A DNA stretch of 23,220 nucleotides from an uncultured Oscillospiraceae bacterium (GTDB taxonomy: Bacteria; Bacillota; Clostridia; Oscillospirales; Ruminococcaceae): assembly GCA_910587465.1 (NCBI GenBank), contig CAJUMS010000044.1:1-23220 (forward strand), given 5' to 3'. The position numbers and the translations under genes are program-made. Every line of letters begins with the position of its first letter. The first letter of the stretch is position 1. Shown piece by piece: positions 11,515 to 20,318 of the stretch. Under the pieces are notes generated by a model, which had not been told where the DNA came from, made no database searches, and saw nothing but the letters and a program-made list of their open reading frames with translations.

Positions 11515-11618
11515 AATTTCACCCTTTTTGTAGTTTAATGTAAGTAGTTTTAAGAAAATCTTGTTTCATGTTTTCGTGAAACGCCGTCCCGACATAGCAT
11601 GACTTTGATTAAGCGACG

Positions 11619-12335
11619 TCATGCTGCTGCCATCACCTCCTCGGCGCGGGCGGCTGTGATCACACCATTGCGCTCCATGCTGTCGAGCACCATTCCAAGA
11701 CGCTGACGAGCAAGCTCGGGCGACTCGTCGGGGGAGTACGCCGAGGGCGCGTTCGGCAGTCCCGCGAGCATGGCGCACTCATGCTCGGAAAGCTCCGAGG
11801 GCACTTTGCCAAAGTAACCGCGAGAGGCGGCAGTGATGCCGTAGTAGTCGCTGCCAAAGTAGATAGTGTTCACATATAGCTCGAATATCTCGTCCTTTGA
11901 CAGCGTATGCTCCAGCTCAAATGCCGCAAAGACCTCGGCGAACTTACGCTCGATCTTCTTCTCCTGCGTAAACCAAAGGTTTTTGGCGAGCTGCTGAGTG
12001 ATCGTGGAGCCGCCCTGTTCAAACGACAGCGATTTGATATCGTACAGCAGCGCCCGCGCTATCGACTTCAAGTTGATACCGTTGTGTGTGCGGAACTTCC
12101 TGTCCTCGACCGAGATGACCGCGTCTATGTAGAAATCGGGCAGCTCGGATATTCTCGCGAAACCGTCCGCCGACTGCAATTGCGTAACAAGAGCGTCGAT
12201 AGGGTGCTCGGATTTGGCATTGTTCCACATTATCGCGCCTTTTATCGCGAAAAACGCGATCACCGCCACGCAAAGAGCCGCAACGATACCGGCAATACTA
12301 AAAATCGTTCTTATAATTTTCTTTTTTGTTTTCAT
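11619..12335 (-). CDS. mtgA-like: Monofunctional peptidoglycan glycosyltransferase (GT51)
   Basis: 238 aa; polymerises lipid II into glycan strands at the outer face of the membrane. Residues about 8-32 are the membrane anchor. GT51 motifs appear in order: SVEDRKFRTHNGIN with catalytic E77 (about 75-88), QGGSTITQQLAKNL (107-120), the RKFAEVFAAFELEH stretch (130-143) with the second Glu region, SKDEIFELYVNTIYFG (146-161) and ECAMLAGLPNAPS (187-199). No transpeptidase domain follows, so it is the monofunctional type. AGGGGTAATCATG supports the start. It overlaps the preceding small gene by 38 bp in another frame and sits in the BceAB operon, suggesting wall repair under antibiotic stress. Confidence 0.9.
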   Translation of the reverse strand: MKTKKKIIRTIFSIAGIVAALCVAVIAFFAIKGAIMWNNAKSEHPIDALVTQLQSADGFARISELPDFYIDAVISVEDRKFRTHNGINLKSIARALLYDIKSLSFEQGGSTITQQLAKNLWFTQEKKIERKFAEVFAAFELEHTLSKDEIFELYVNTIYFGSDYYGITAASRGYFGKVPSELSEHECAMLAGLPNAPSAYSPDESPELARQRLGMVLDSMERNGVITAARAEEVMAAA

Positions 12336-12483
12336 GATTACCCCTCGCGATCAGCCCCGCTGCCTTGCCGCCCATTCTCGTGACGAACCATACGATAACG
12401 AATACGATCACGGCGGGAATTGCGGCAAGCGCAAGTATTATTCCGAATGTTTTGTGTGTAGCCTTTTCAAGTTTTTGCTTCAT
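12298..12483 (-). CDS. Small membrane protein (61 aa)
   Basis: GGGAGGGCTCAGCAATG gives a good start at 12483. One membrane segment (about 13-35, FGIILALAAIPAVIVFVIVWF), then a basic polar tail rich in Lys and Asn. Its last 38 bases overlap the start of the GT51 gene in another frame, so translation of the two may be coupled. Function unknown; the overlap is longer than usual, so its 3' end could be recently altered. Confidence 0.6.
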   Translation of the reverse strand: MKQKLEKATHKTFGIILALAAIPAVIVFVIVWFVTRMGGKAAGLIARGNHENKKENYKNDF

Positions 12484-12515
12484 TGCTGAGCCCTCCCGTA
12501 TAATGTTTAATTTTG

Positions 12516-13020
12516 TTATTTGTAAATTTCGCTTGTTTTTGCGAATTTTAGAACGTAGTTTTTGAACAGCGGCTCGTCTTTAAATCTTCCGAGCGCATTT
12601 TCGTTCTTGAATTTGATATATCCGTCAACGCCTGTCACAATAAGGCTTTCGTTTTCAAACGATGTCATGTTCTCCGTCGTACATACATAAAACACAGGCG
12701 CGTCGTCAAATGCCGGCAACGCCGTTATACCAGAATCCGTCCTCGGGAACGTTCTTGTAAACGCCGCCGGATTTCCAATCGTCCGGTATATCCTTGCCAT
12801 AATACTCAGTTTCAGCAAGCATTACGCCGTCCTCGCGCTGGACCGCTTTGTACCAATTAAACATATCCGCGCGGAACTTGTCAAAATCTTCCTCAAAGAA
12901 AAACTCTTTAAGCGCGTAATATTCGGGAACATCCACTCTGTTCAGCAGTATCGCCGCAAGCAATCCCGCCGCGATAAAGACTGTTCCGGCAAATGCCGCA
13001 AGGATCACTTTTGCTTTCAT
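12516..13020 (-). pseudogene. Frameshifted membrane-anchored hypothetical protein
   Basis: The first part (13020 to about 12730) encodes a membrane anchor (about 4-27) and a polar domain ending VPEDGFWYNGVAGI-stop. The rest continues in another frame as ITALPAFDDAPVFYV and on to KTSEIYK at 12516. Restoring a second copy of the 8-bp word at 12721-12728 (minus strand ATAACGGC) would join them as WYNGITALPAFD, so an 8-bp deletion between direct repeats is a simple explanation. It lies 7 bp after the permease gene in the same operon. A sequencing or assembly error cannot be excluded. Confidence 0.7.
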
Positions 13021-13027
13021 GATCCAC

Positions 13028-15067
13028 CTACTTCCCGTTACCGCTGACTATACCCAGATAACTGCGCGAGGTGATCTTGTAAAACAGCACATACATCAGC
13101 GCGAACACCACAAAGCTGCCGACAGTCATTATCGCGAACAATCCCGTATCTGTCATATCGAACAGCCGCAGCATCCGCGAAAGTATCGGAAACGCGAACG
13201 CCATGTGCATACCCGCCGCCGCAAGCGGAAGAAAGAATACCGTAAGCACCTGAGAGTTTATCGCGGACTTGACCTCGCTGCGGCTCATTCCCACCTTTTG
13301 CAGTATCTCAAACCTCGCCGCGTCCTCAAAGCCCTCGCTTATCTGCTTATAGTACATTATCAGCGCCGCCGAGAGGATAAATACGCCGCCCATCAAAATG
13401 CCGAGGAAGAACAGTCCGCTGTAAATGCCGTAGTAGCTGTCACGAAGTGTCGCACGCGTGTCGATATCTATCGATACATCGTATTCCTGCGATATCACAC
13501 CCGTGACGTCATATGTGTTGAGCATATCGCAGACGCGCTGTATTTCAAGCAGATCGCTCTCGCTGTCGGAAATATTGAAGTTATATGTTATATAAAGAGA
13601 GCGCCCGACCGACGACAGCTGATATTGGAAAATATCGTTCAGCACCGAAATGTCCTTGACGAAGAAGTATACGGGCACTTCAATTGTCGAGTATAGCTCC
13701 TCCTCGTCAAACTTCAGTTTCTGGTCTATCGGGATAATGTTGAATTCTCCGACGTCGCCGATAGTGATCTTGCCCATATGCTTGACGTGATCGGTCAGCG
13801 GCTCGTATACCGCGATATCCCTCTCGCCAAGTGTAATGCCAAGCTCACCTACCTCGTCGAATTCCCCGATAAGATAGAAGTTTCCAGAGACATAATAATT
13901 CGATTCCTCGGTATCTCCGTCGGGGTCTGGAAGCGGTACGCCCATATGATTGCGCAGCATATCGGTGCCCAATCCCAGACGGTGCTGTATATACTCGTCG
14001 TGCGGAGCACTCGGAAATCCGTAGTCCTTGACGGCTTTATTTATCGTCTCATAGAGTTTATCAAAGTCTTTAACGTCCTCATGAATGTAAGAGGTCGTCA
14101 TTATGTCATATGGGTACTTCCGCTCAACAAAGCCGTTGACGCCGATAAACAATGAGGTTGTAGACGAGATAGTAACTAATACCATAGTTGCCAGAATGCA
14201 GATAGAAGCCAGTCCCGCGCCGTTTCTTCGCATACGGTAAGCCATTTGCGAAATTGAAACAAAGTGATTGGTTTTATAGTAATATTTCTTGTTTTTTTGC
14301 AGTATCCTGCACATTACCACGCTGCCCGCTATAAACAGCAGATATGTCGCGATGATGACCATTATTACCGCGAACATAAACGCTACCAGAGCCACGTCGG
14401 GACGCTCGATCGTCACCGCCATATAGTAGGCGATTCCGAGCAGTATCAGTCCGATGACCGCTCCCGGGATATTTGTACGCGGAGGGCGTTCGCCCGTGTT
14501 CTCGGAGTGGAGCAGCTCAACGGGACGCGAGAAGAAAAGCTGACGCAGCGAGTTCATAAGTATCGCTGCGAACACGATAGCGAACCAGATCACCGCTCCG
14601 ATTATCGACGGGATATCCACCGTGAACGTATACACCAGCTGCTCGGCAAGCATCCGAGTAGCCAGCAGCTCCGCGAGCTTGGAAAACAGTATTCCGAACC
14701 CCAGCCCCGCGACTATTGAGACTGCGTACATCAGCAGCGTCTCCCATATCAGTATCCGCGCTATCTGTAATTTTCCGAGCCCGAGGATATTGTACAATCC
14801 GAATTCGCGTTTGCGCCTTTTAATAAGGAAGGAGTTGGTATAGAACAGGAATATAGCCGAGAATATCGCCATTACGATAATACCGATAGCAAGTATCTGG
14901 CTCATTCCGGCACCGCCCCTCATTTCCGAGAGCAGAGGATTTCCCGCGAGAAAGCCGATGATATAGAAGATCATGACCATAAGCGACGAGGTGAGGATAT
15001 ACGGCGCGTATGCTCTGCCGTTCTTCTTTATCCCGACAAACGCGAGCCGCGAGTAGAGGGTAGTCAT
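13028..15067 (-). CDS. BceB-like ABC transporter permease (FtsX fold)
   Basis: 679 aa, the usual size for BceB/VraG permeases that work with a BceA ATPase against peptide antibiotics. It has an N-terminal helix pair (YAPYILTSSLMVMIFYIIGF), FtsX-type helices near 60-170, more helices near 205-260 and 285-310, a large extracellular domain of about 210 residues (about 315-530) that senses or binds peptide in this family, and three C-terminal helices. The ATG overlaps the ATPase stop (ATGA). No adjacent BceRS genes are seen. Natural substrates here are unknown. Confidence 0.9.
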   Translation of the reverse strand: MTTLYSRLAFVGIKKNGRAYAPYILTSSLMVMIFYIIGFLAGNPLLSEMRGGAGMSQILAIGIIVMAIFSAIFLFYTNSFLIKRRKREFGLYNILGLGKLQIARILIWETLLMYAVSIVAGLGFGILFSKLAELLATRMLAEQLVYTFTVDIPSIIGAVIWFAIVFAAILMNSLRQLFFSRPVELLHSENTGERPPRTNIPGAVIGLILLGIAYYMAVTIERPDVALVAFMFAVIMVIIATYLLFIAGSVVMCRILQKNKKYYYKTNHFVSISQMAYRMRRNGAGLASICILATMVLVTISSTTSLFIGVNGFVERKYPYDIMTTSYIHEDVKDFDKLYETINKAVKDYGFPSAPHDEYIQHRLGLGTDMLRNHMGVPLPDPDGDTEESNYYVSGNFYLIGEFDEVGELGITLGERDIAVYEPLTDHVKHMGKITIGDVGEFNIIPIDQKLKFDEEELYSTIEVPVYFFVKDISVLNDIFQYQLSSVGRSLYITYNFNISDSESDLLEIQRVCDMLNTYDVTGVISQEYDVSIDIDTRATLRDSYYGIYSGLFFLGILMGGVFILSAALIMYYKQISEGFEDAARFEILQKVGMSRSEVKSAINSQVLTVFFLPLAAAGMHMAFAFPILSRMLRLFDMTDTGLFAIMTVGSFVVFALMYVLFYKITSRSYLGIVSGNGK

Positions 15068-15828
15068 ACCGCCTCGCCTCCCGAAGCCATTACCGTAAGA
15101 GCGTCCGAAATTTTACGGTACATCTGATCGGCAGTGCCGTTTCCGCGGTATATCTGGTGGAACACCGTGCCGTCTCGGATAAACAGTACTCTTCTCGCGT
15201 GTGACGCGGCTTTTACCGAGTGTGTTACCATAAGGATAGTCTGTCCCCGCGCGTTAATGCCGCCGAACAGCTTTAAAAGCTCATCGCTTGCCTTGGAGTC
15301 GAGCGCGCCCGTAGGCTCGTCGGCAAGGAGTATCTTTGGGGCGGTGATGATAGCTCGCGCAACCGCGGTACGCTGCTTCTGACCGCCCGAGATCTCATAT
15401 GGGAACTTCGTTAGAAGTGCGGAGATACCGAGCGCATTTGCGGTGGGTATGAGCGTCTCTTCCATATCGCGGTACTTCATTCCGCGCAGCACAAGCGGCA
15501 GCAGTATATTATCCTTGACAGAGAATGTGTCGAGCAGATTGAAATCCTGGAACACAAACCCCAGATTATCGCGCCGAAATGCCGACATCTCCCCTTCTCT
15601 TATCTTCGTGAGGTCGTTGCCGTCGAGGATAACGCTGCCCGCGGTAGGTCTGTCAAGCGCGGCGAGTATATTCAGCAGTGTGGTCTTGCCTGAACCGCTC
15701 TCGCCCATTATCGCGATAAACTCACCCTCCTCCGCAGAGAACGAGACATTTTTTAGCGCTTCGACCTTGTTTCCACCGAAACGCTGTACATAGGTCTTTT
15801 TAATATTGTTGACTTCAAGCAGTGCCAT
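15064..15828 (-). CDS. BceA-like ABC transporter ATPase
   Basis: 254 aa. Walker A GESGSGKT (42-49), Q-loop VFQDFN (Q94), signature SGGQKQR (147-153), Walker B ILLADE (166-171), D-loop and H-loop TH203. The MacB/LolD/BceA-type sequence and the paired FtsX permease point to peptide-antibiotic detoxification rather than bulk import. The Shine-Dalgarno AAGGAG lies 12 nt before the ATG and sits in a near-palindrome (CTCCTATTTAAATAAGGAG) that could partly mask it. First gene of the operon running to 11167. Confidence 0.93.
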   Translation of the reverse strand: MALLEVNNIKKTYVQRFGGNKVEALKNVSFSAEEGEFIAIMGESGSGKTTLLNILAALDRPTAGSVILDGNDLTKIREGEMSAFRRDNLGFVFQDFNLLDTFSVKDNILLPLVLRGMKYRDMEETLIPTANALGISALLTKFPYEISGGQKQRTAVARAIITAPKILLADEPTGALDSKASDELLKLFGGINARGQTILMVTHSVKAASHARRVLFIRDGTVFHQIYRGNGTADQMYRKISDALTVMASGGEAV

Positions 15829-15942
15829 AATATTGTAAAACTCCTTATTTAAATAGGAGAGCAGAGGAGGGCGGTTTTTAGGATAATGTGCTGTGTATGC
15901 GGCTTAGGTTTTATGCACCCTCCGTTCTGTTCTCTGTTTACT

Positions 15943-15948
15943 ATTATA
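15943..15948 (-). promoter_or_regulatory. -10 element of the bceAB operon promoter
   Basis: TATAAT on the minus strand without a recognisable -35 at the right distance, as expected for a promoter that needs an activator. A similar 16-bp stretch (ATTATARCACAGTYAA on plus) recurs at 16038-16053, possibly a second promoter. Confidence 0.55.
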
Positions 15949-15992
15949 GCACAGTCAAAAATAATTCGCTATTGATTTATCTTACATTTTTC

Positions 15993-16006
15993 TTACATTT
16001 TTGTAA
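15993..16006. promoter_or_regulatory. BceR-type response-regulator box
   Basis: TTACA-TTTT-TGTAA matches the described BceR-family consensus TNACA-N4-TGTAA exactly. A further half site, TTACA, lies at 15982-15986. It is centred about 50 bp upstream of the bceAB -10, a normal activator position. Confidence 0.75.
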
Positions 16007-16120
16007 GATTGGGCGTGGGAACTTATGTTCTGTATTCATTATAACACAGTTAAGCTTTTTGGCAAACATTATGTAGGATAAATCGGAATTTATGCTAGCA
16101 AGGTGTTGCTCAAGTCGCGG

Positions 16121-16155
16121 ATCGCTTTTTTCTGCCATCAGCGGAAAAAAGTGAT
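16121..16155. other. Hairpin between divergent genes
   Basis: ATCGCTTTTTTC pairs with GAAAAAAGTGAT (12 bp, one wobble), loop 11 nt. No gene ends nearby on either strand; the rest of 15829-16247 holds only the regulatory sites listed. Confidence 0.45.
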
Positions 16156-16247
16156 TTATCAGTAATTTTGCCAACAATAATTTACTTTATAACCTTTTCG
16201 TAATATTGCCCAAAAAACAAACAAAAAATTTGTACAAAACACCGCCC

Positions 16248-16275
16248 TTGTAAGCTGGCAAAAATGTGTTATAAT
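16248..16275 (+). promoter_or_regulatory. Promoter of the GH94 gene
   Basis: TTGTAA (16248-16253), 16-bp spacer, TATAAT (16270-16275), with a ~55-nt leader to the start codon. Confidence 0.65.
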
Positions 16276-16338
16276 TAACTCATAAGCAAAAACAAATCAG
16301 CCTTGCACGGCTGTAAATTTAATACGGAGGTCACAATT

Positions 16339-18714
16339 ATGAACTACGGTCATTTCGACGAACAAAACAAGGAGTACGTTATCACGCGTCCCGATACGCC
16401 CTCAGCTTGGGCGAACTACCTCGGCTCGCCAGAGTATGGCGCAATCATCTCAAATAACGCTGGCGGTTACAGCTTCGAGAAGAGCGGTGCCAACGGGCGT
16501 ATTATCCGTTACCGCTTCAACGGCGTTGCCAACGATCAGCCGGGACGTTACATCTACATCAAGGACAACGAGAGCGGCGAATACTGGAGCGGCTCGTGGT
16601 CTCCCGTCTGCAAGCCCCTCGACGAGTACAAGAGCGAATGCCGCCATGGCACCGCGTATACCATCATCTCCTCGGAGTACAAGAAGATCAAGTCCGAGGT
16701 ATCTTACTACGTTCCGCAGGGTCAGACCTACGAGGTATGGGCGGCTAAGATCACAAACACCGACAGCAAACCCCGCAAGCTTTCCGTTACGGGCTACTGT
16801 GAATTTGTAAACGATAACAACTACGAGCAGGACCAGGTAAACCTCCAGTATACCCTGTTCATCACGCATACCTATTTTAAGGGCAACTTCGTGCTCCAGC
16901 GGCAGAACGAGCTTCAAGGCGGCAATTCGCGTTTTCTCGGAGTGGCTAAGGCTGACGTTTCCGCATATTGCGGCGACCGCGACGCATTCGTTGGTTCGTA
17001 CAGAGGCTACGCTAACCCCAAGGGCATTAAAGAGGGGCTGAAAGGCGATCTCAACTACTGCGGCAACTCCTGCGGTGCGCTCCAGAGCGATATCGTTCTA
17101 CAGCCCGGCGAGACCAAGGAGCTGACCTACATTCTCGGTCAGAAGGACGAGAACACCGCAAAGGAGCTTATCTCGAAATACGAAAAGGACGGCGTTGTTG
17201 AAAAGGAGCTTGACGATCTGAAAAACTACTGGCACGGTAAGCTTGACAATCTCCAGGTCAACACTCCCGATCCCAACTTCAACAATATGGTTAACACTTG
17301 GAACGCGTACAACTGCTTTATTACGTTTATCTGGTCGCGTGCGGCTTCGTTCCAGTACTGCGGTCTGAGAAACGGTTTCGGTTATCGCGACACCGTTCAG
17401 GATATTCAGGGAATTATTCACCTCGCGCCGGAAATGGCTAAGGAGCAGATAGTGTTTATGCTGTCCGCTCAGGTTACGAACGGCGCAGGTCTGCCGCTCG
17501 TTAAGTACACTCACAACGCGGGTCACGAAAATACTCCCGACGATCCCGAATACGTTAAGGAAACGGGGCACCCGTCCTACCGCGCAGACGACGCGCTTTG
17601 GCTGTTCCCGACCGTAGCGAAGTACGTCGGCGAAAGCGGCAACACCGCGTTCCTCGATGAGGAGATCTTCTACGCGAACGACGGCGAAAAGGGGACGGTT
17701 TACGACCACCTCAAGAGAGCTATCTCGTTCTCGATGAACAACCTCGGCAACCACGGAATGCCCGCGGGTCTGCATGCCGACTGGAACGACTGTCTGCGTC
17801 TCGGCAAAAAGGGCGAATCTACGTTTGTAGCGTTTCAGCTCGTTTACGCTATCAAGATACTTCGCGGCTACGCAGTCGAGAAGAACGATACCGAGTATGT
17901 GAAGTACCTTGACGATATAAACGCAAAGCTCACCGATATCCTCAATGCCTGCTGGAATGAGGACAGATTTATTCGCGGATACAAGGAGGACGGCGAGATC
18001 ATTGGCAAACGCACCGATCCCGAGGCTTCCATGTGGCTCAACCCACAGTCTTGGGCAGTCATCTCCGGCTTTGCTACAAAGGAGCAGGCCGAGGCGGCGC
18101 TCAACAGTGTTGAGCGTGAATTAAACACGCCCTACGGCGCAATGGTAATGTATCCGCCCTATGACAAGCATGCGTTTGACGGAGCGCTTATGCACTGCTT
18201 TAACAAGTGCATCAAAGAGAACGGCGGTATCTTCTCGCAGCCACAGGGCTGGCTTATCCTTGCCGAAGCTAAGCTCGGGCGCGGCGATATGGCGTACAAG
18301 TACTGGACTGAAGCAGCTCCCGCGACCTACAACGACGTTGCCGAAAAGCGCGAGTTGGAGCCGTATGTTTACGGTCAGTTCGTTGACGGAAAGGACAGCC
18401 CGTTTGCGGGCAAGGCGCACGTTCATTGGCTGACAGGTACGGCGTCCACCGTTATGGTGGGCACGACCGAGGGTATTCTCGGACTGAACCCGAACACAAA
18501 GGGTCTGGTTATTGATCCGTCTATCCCGTCGGCATGGAAGGAGTTCACGATGAAGAAAAACTTCCGCGGTCATCGGCTGAACATTACGGTCAAGAACCCC
18601 AATGGCTCGCAGCACGGCGTTAAGTCCGTAACGGTAAACGGTGAGAAGCTCCCCGAAAACCTCATCACAGAGAGTGTTCTCAAGGACGTGAACGAAGTAA
18701 TTATTGAGATGTAA
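16339..18714 (+). CDS. GH94 disaccharide phosphorylase (cellobiose/chitobiose phosphorylase type)
   Basis: 791 aa, typical for GH94 enzymes, which cleave a beta-linked disaccharide with phosphate to give a sugar 1-phosphate in the cytoplasm. The family opening MNYGHFDEQNKEYVITRP, the YLGSPEYG and NNAGGYSF motifs, GLRNGFGYRDTVQD in the catalytic barrel, HADWNDCLRLG (about 479-489) carrying the catalytic acid Asp, and HWLTGTAST near the C-terminus are all present. No signal peptide. Start at ATG 16339 after GGAGGTCACAATT; the frame extends 12 codons upstream without a site. Cellobiose is the likeliest substrate in a plant-fibre gut bacterium, but chitobiose- and laminaribiose-type members look similar, so specificity is open. 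It stands alone, with a terminator after it. Confidence 0.92.
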   Translation: MNYGHFDEQNKEYVITRPDTPSAWANYLGSPEYGAIISNNAGGYSFEKSGANGRIIRYRFNGVANDQPGRYIYIKDNESGEYWSGSWSPVCKPLDEYKSECRHGTAYTIISSEYKKIKSEVSYYVPQGQTYEVWAAKITNTDSKPRKLSVTGYCEFVNDNNYEQDQVNLQYTLFITHTYFKGNFVLQRQNELQGGNSRFLGVAKADVSAYCGDRDAFVGSYRGYANPKGIKEGLKGDLNYCGNSCGALQSDIVLQPGETKELTYILGQKDENTAKELISKYEKDGVVEKELDDLKNYWHGKLDNLQVNTPDPNFNNMVNTWNAYNCFITFIWSRAASFQYCGLRNGFGYRDTVQDIQGIIHLAPEMAKEQIVFMLSAQVTNGAGLPLVKYTHNAGHENTPDDPEYVKETGHPSYRADDALWLFPTVAKYVGESGNTAFLDEEIFYANDGEKGTVYDHLKRAISFSMNNLGNHGMPAGLHADWNDCLRLGKKGESTFVAFQLVYAIKILRGYAVEKNDTEYVKYLDDINAKLTDILNACWNEDRFIRGYKEDGEIIGKRTDPEASMWLNPQSWAVISGFATKEQAEAALNSVERELNTPYGAMVMYPPYDKHAFDGALMHCFNKCIKENGGIFSQPQGWLILAEAKLGRGDMAYKYWTEAAPATYNDVAEKRELEPYVYGQFVDGKDSPFAGKAHVHWLTGTASTVMVGTTEGILGLNPNTKGLVIDPSIPSAWKEFTMKKNFRGHRLNITVKNPNGSQHGVKSVTVNGEKLPENLITESVLKDVNEVIIEM

Positions 18715-18776
18715 TTTATAGATGATGGAATAAAAAAGCACCTGTGAAGACAATACCTGATATAATCTGATATAAT

Positions 18777-18832
18777 CCCCATAGAACAGACAGTTGAAAA
18801 AACAAAAAAGTCTGAACTATGGGGGTATTTTT
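18777..18832 (+). terminator. Terminator after the GH94 gene
   Basis: CCCCATAG (18777-18784) pairs with CTATGGGG (18817-18824), with inner AGAC/GTCT, followed by TATTTTTT. A 10-bp tandem duplication (TGATATAATC) lies just before it. Confidence 0.7.
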
Positions 18833-18869
18833 TATAAAATTAACATATTTGCAGCGATTTGAAGCGGCG

Positions 18870-19105
18870 TTAAAGTATAAAGCTGAGAAGGAGCTGCTTT
18901 ATAATTGCTTTCGTTTCTTGCTCCTGTCGGCAATCGCATCCTCTCAGTTCCCTCAATTTTTTTAGGAATGTGTTCTCCATTTCCCATTCCTTTATTTTTG
19001 TTTCAAGCATTTTATTTTCAGCACGAAGTTTTTCTTTGTTTGTCATTTCGCTTCTCGGCTTTGTTCTGCCTCGATTGTCGGCAAGACCGTCTATACCGTT
19101 TACAG
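18870..19105 (-). pseudogene. Remnant of an IS3-family (IS150-type) transposase OrfA
   Basis: The minus-strand frame reads NGIDGLADNRGRTKPRSE, then a leucine-zipper-like stretch (EKLRAENKMLETKIKEWEME) and FLKKLRELRG, matching the second half of OrfA of IS150-group IS3 elements. The N-terminal HTH is missing because other DNA joins at about 19105, and OrfB is absent or unrecognisable. No terminal inverted repeats were found. Non-functional. Confidence 0.6.
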
Positions 19106-19113
19106 CTATTTGG

Positions 19114-19323
19114 CGCAAGCTGGAAAGCTCCGAACAGGACAAGCAGGGCGCTGAGCACTGGGTAAAGCTAATATGAAAGTATACCGACCTTACGAAACTT
19201 ACCGCACCGCTTCTGAATGAGTTGATTGATAAAATAGTCGTTCATGAGGGAGTCAAGGATGACAGCGGAAACCGAACACAAGATGTTGACATTTAATACA
19301 GATTCGTGGGAATGATCGATTGA
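19114..19323 (+). pseudogene. C-terminal remnant of a large serine recombinase
   Basis: The plus-strand frame reads LESSEQDKQGAEHWVKLI, a TGA (19174-19176), KYTDLTKLTAPLLNELIDKI, VVHEGVKDDSGNRTQDVDI, a TAA (19294-19296), YRFVGMID and a final TGA. This is the C-terminal region of TnpX/Tn4451-type serine recombinases (usually ...KIVVHE...RTQ.V.I.YRF.G). Two internal stops and the loss of the catalytic N-terminus make it a relic. It abuts the IS3 relic. The following stretch 19324-19500 shows nothing I can identify. Confidence 0.75.
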
Positions 19324-19504
19324 CCGTACACATTATGCCCTATCGGGCGAAGAACAAGCGAGAGCATTGCTGCGGAAAAACTGCCGAATTTGAAGCGTTG
19401 GAAACGGCAGAACCATTTAATAGCAGAGGTTGATTAGCAGCGGGACTTTATTAAATCACCGCAGTTCAGCTTTCATTATTATCCATACTCGGGAATAAAA
19501 GTTG

Positions 19505-19532
19505 TTGACATATTTTAAAATTGTGTTATAAT
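19505..19532 (+). promoter_or_regulatory. Promoter of the 19582-20695 operon
   Basis: TTGACA (19505-19510), 16-bp spacer, TATAAT (19527-19532). Confidence 0.8.
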
Positions 19533-19581
19533 ATAAGAAGAATGAAAATCTTAGAAAATCTTGTTGATGGAGCGTAATATT

Positions 19582-19878
19582 ATGGAAGAACTTATAGAAC
19601 AATATCATATCGCCAAAAAGTGGCGAAAAGAAATGTTTTTTGCGATGATCGCAATGTTGGCGCTTATGGTCGTGATCTTCGCTGTCGGATTTGTCATCAG
19701 CGAGCTTTTACCGCTGTTTCTGATATTCGGAGGAGTAGTGGGTGCGCTTGGCGTTCTAGTAAATATCCTATCGGCGAATACGTTAAAAAAGGCGGCAAAA
19801 ATAATTGGAGACTATCTAACGTCTCAGGGGAAGACCGAAGAGGAAATAAACACCATTCTGGAGGGCTCAGAAAAATGA
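19582..19878 (+). CDS. Small two-helix membrane protein (98 aa)
   Basis: ATG 19582 follows GGAG at 9 nt; an in-frame ATG at 19567 has no site. Two membrane segments (about 19-41 and 43-62) separated by a short turn, flanked by a basic N-terminal helix (IAKKWRKEMFF) and a charged C-terminal helix ending SQGKTEEEINTILEGSEK. No family recognised. The stop overlaps the next ATG (ATGA), so it is translationally coupled to the DUF4240-like gene. Confidence 0.7.
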   Translation: MEELIEQYHIAKKWRKEMFFAMIAMLALMVVIFAVGFVISELLPLFLIFGGVVGALGVLVNILSANTLKKAAKIIGDYLTSQGKTEEEINTILEGSEK

Positions 19879-20318
19879 CGGGCAGAAAATTCTGGCAGAT
19901 ACTGAAAAAATTTGATTGGGATAACGCGAGCGATGATGACGAAGTAATGCAGCCTGCTCTTGATTATCTGGCGTCGCTGGAGGACGAGGAGATATTCGCG
20001 TTTGAGGAGCTGATGGCAGAGCACTTGTATGCGCTCGATACCCGCGAGCTCGCCGAAAAGCTGTACGCCGAGGACGAATATATATCCGACGATATGTTCC
20101 TGTATCAGCGCTGCGTCGCGCTTATAAACGGTCAGAGCTACTATAACGGAATATTGAACGGAAAAATTCAGCCCGGGCCCGATCTTGAATTCGAGGCGAT
20201 ACTGTATCTTCCAAGCCGCGCGTGGGCGAAAAAGCATAACGCCGATCCCGACGATTATCCTTATATTACCAAGACAAGCTATGAGACGGGCAGCAACGCG
20301 GAGAAGTGGAAAAAATGA
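19875..20318 (+). CDS. DUF4240-like protein
   Basis: 147 aa, starting in the ATGA overlap with the previous gene. The pattern FWQILKKFDWDN at the start, LASLEDEEIFAFEELMAEHL, LYAEDEYISDDMFLYQRCV, then a GQSYYNGILNGKIQPGPDLE stretch and a cluster of acidic and Tyr residues fits the DUF4240 family, whose function is unknown. Soluble and acidic. Its stop overlaps the next start. Confidence 0.7.
   Translation: MTGRKFWQILKKFDWDNASDDDEVMQPALDYLASLEDEEIFAFEELMAEHLYALDTRELAEKLYAEDEYISDDMFLYQRCVALINGQSYYNGILNGKIQPGPDLEFEAILYLPSRAWAKKHNADPDDYPYITKTSYETGSNAEKWKK

Noticed and set aside
13019..13696. Long plus-strand frames antisense to bceB
   Set aside because: These are shadows of the minus-strand permease, which has clear family sequence and coupled start.
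15977..16177. 66-aa minus-strand frame upstream of bceA
   Set aside because: No ribosome binding site; it crosses the promoter and the BceR box, and nothing familiar is seen in it.
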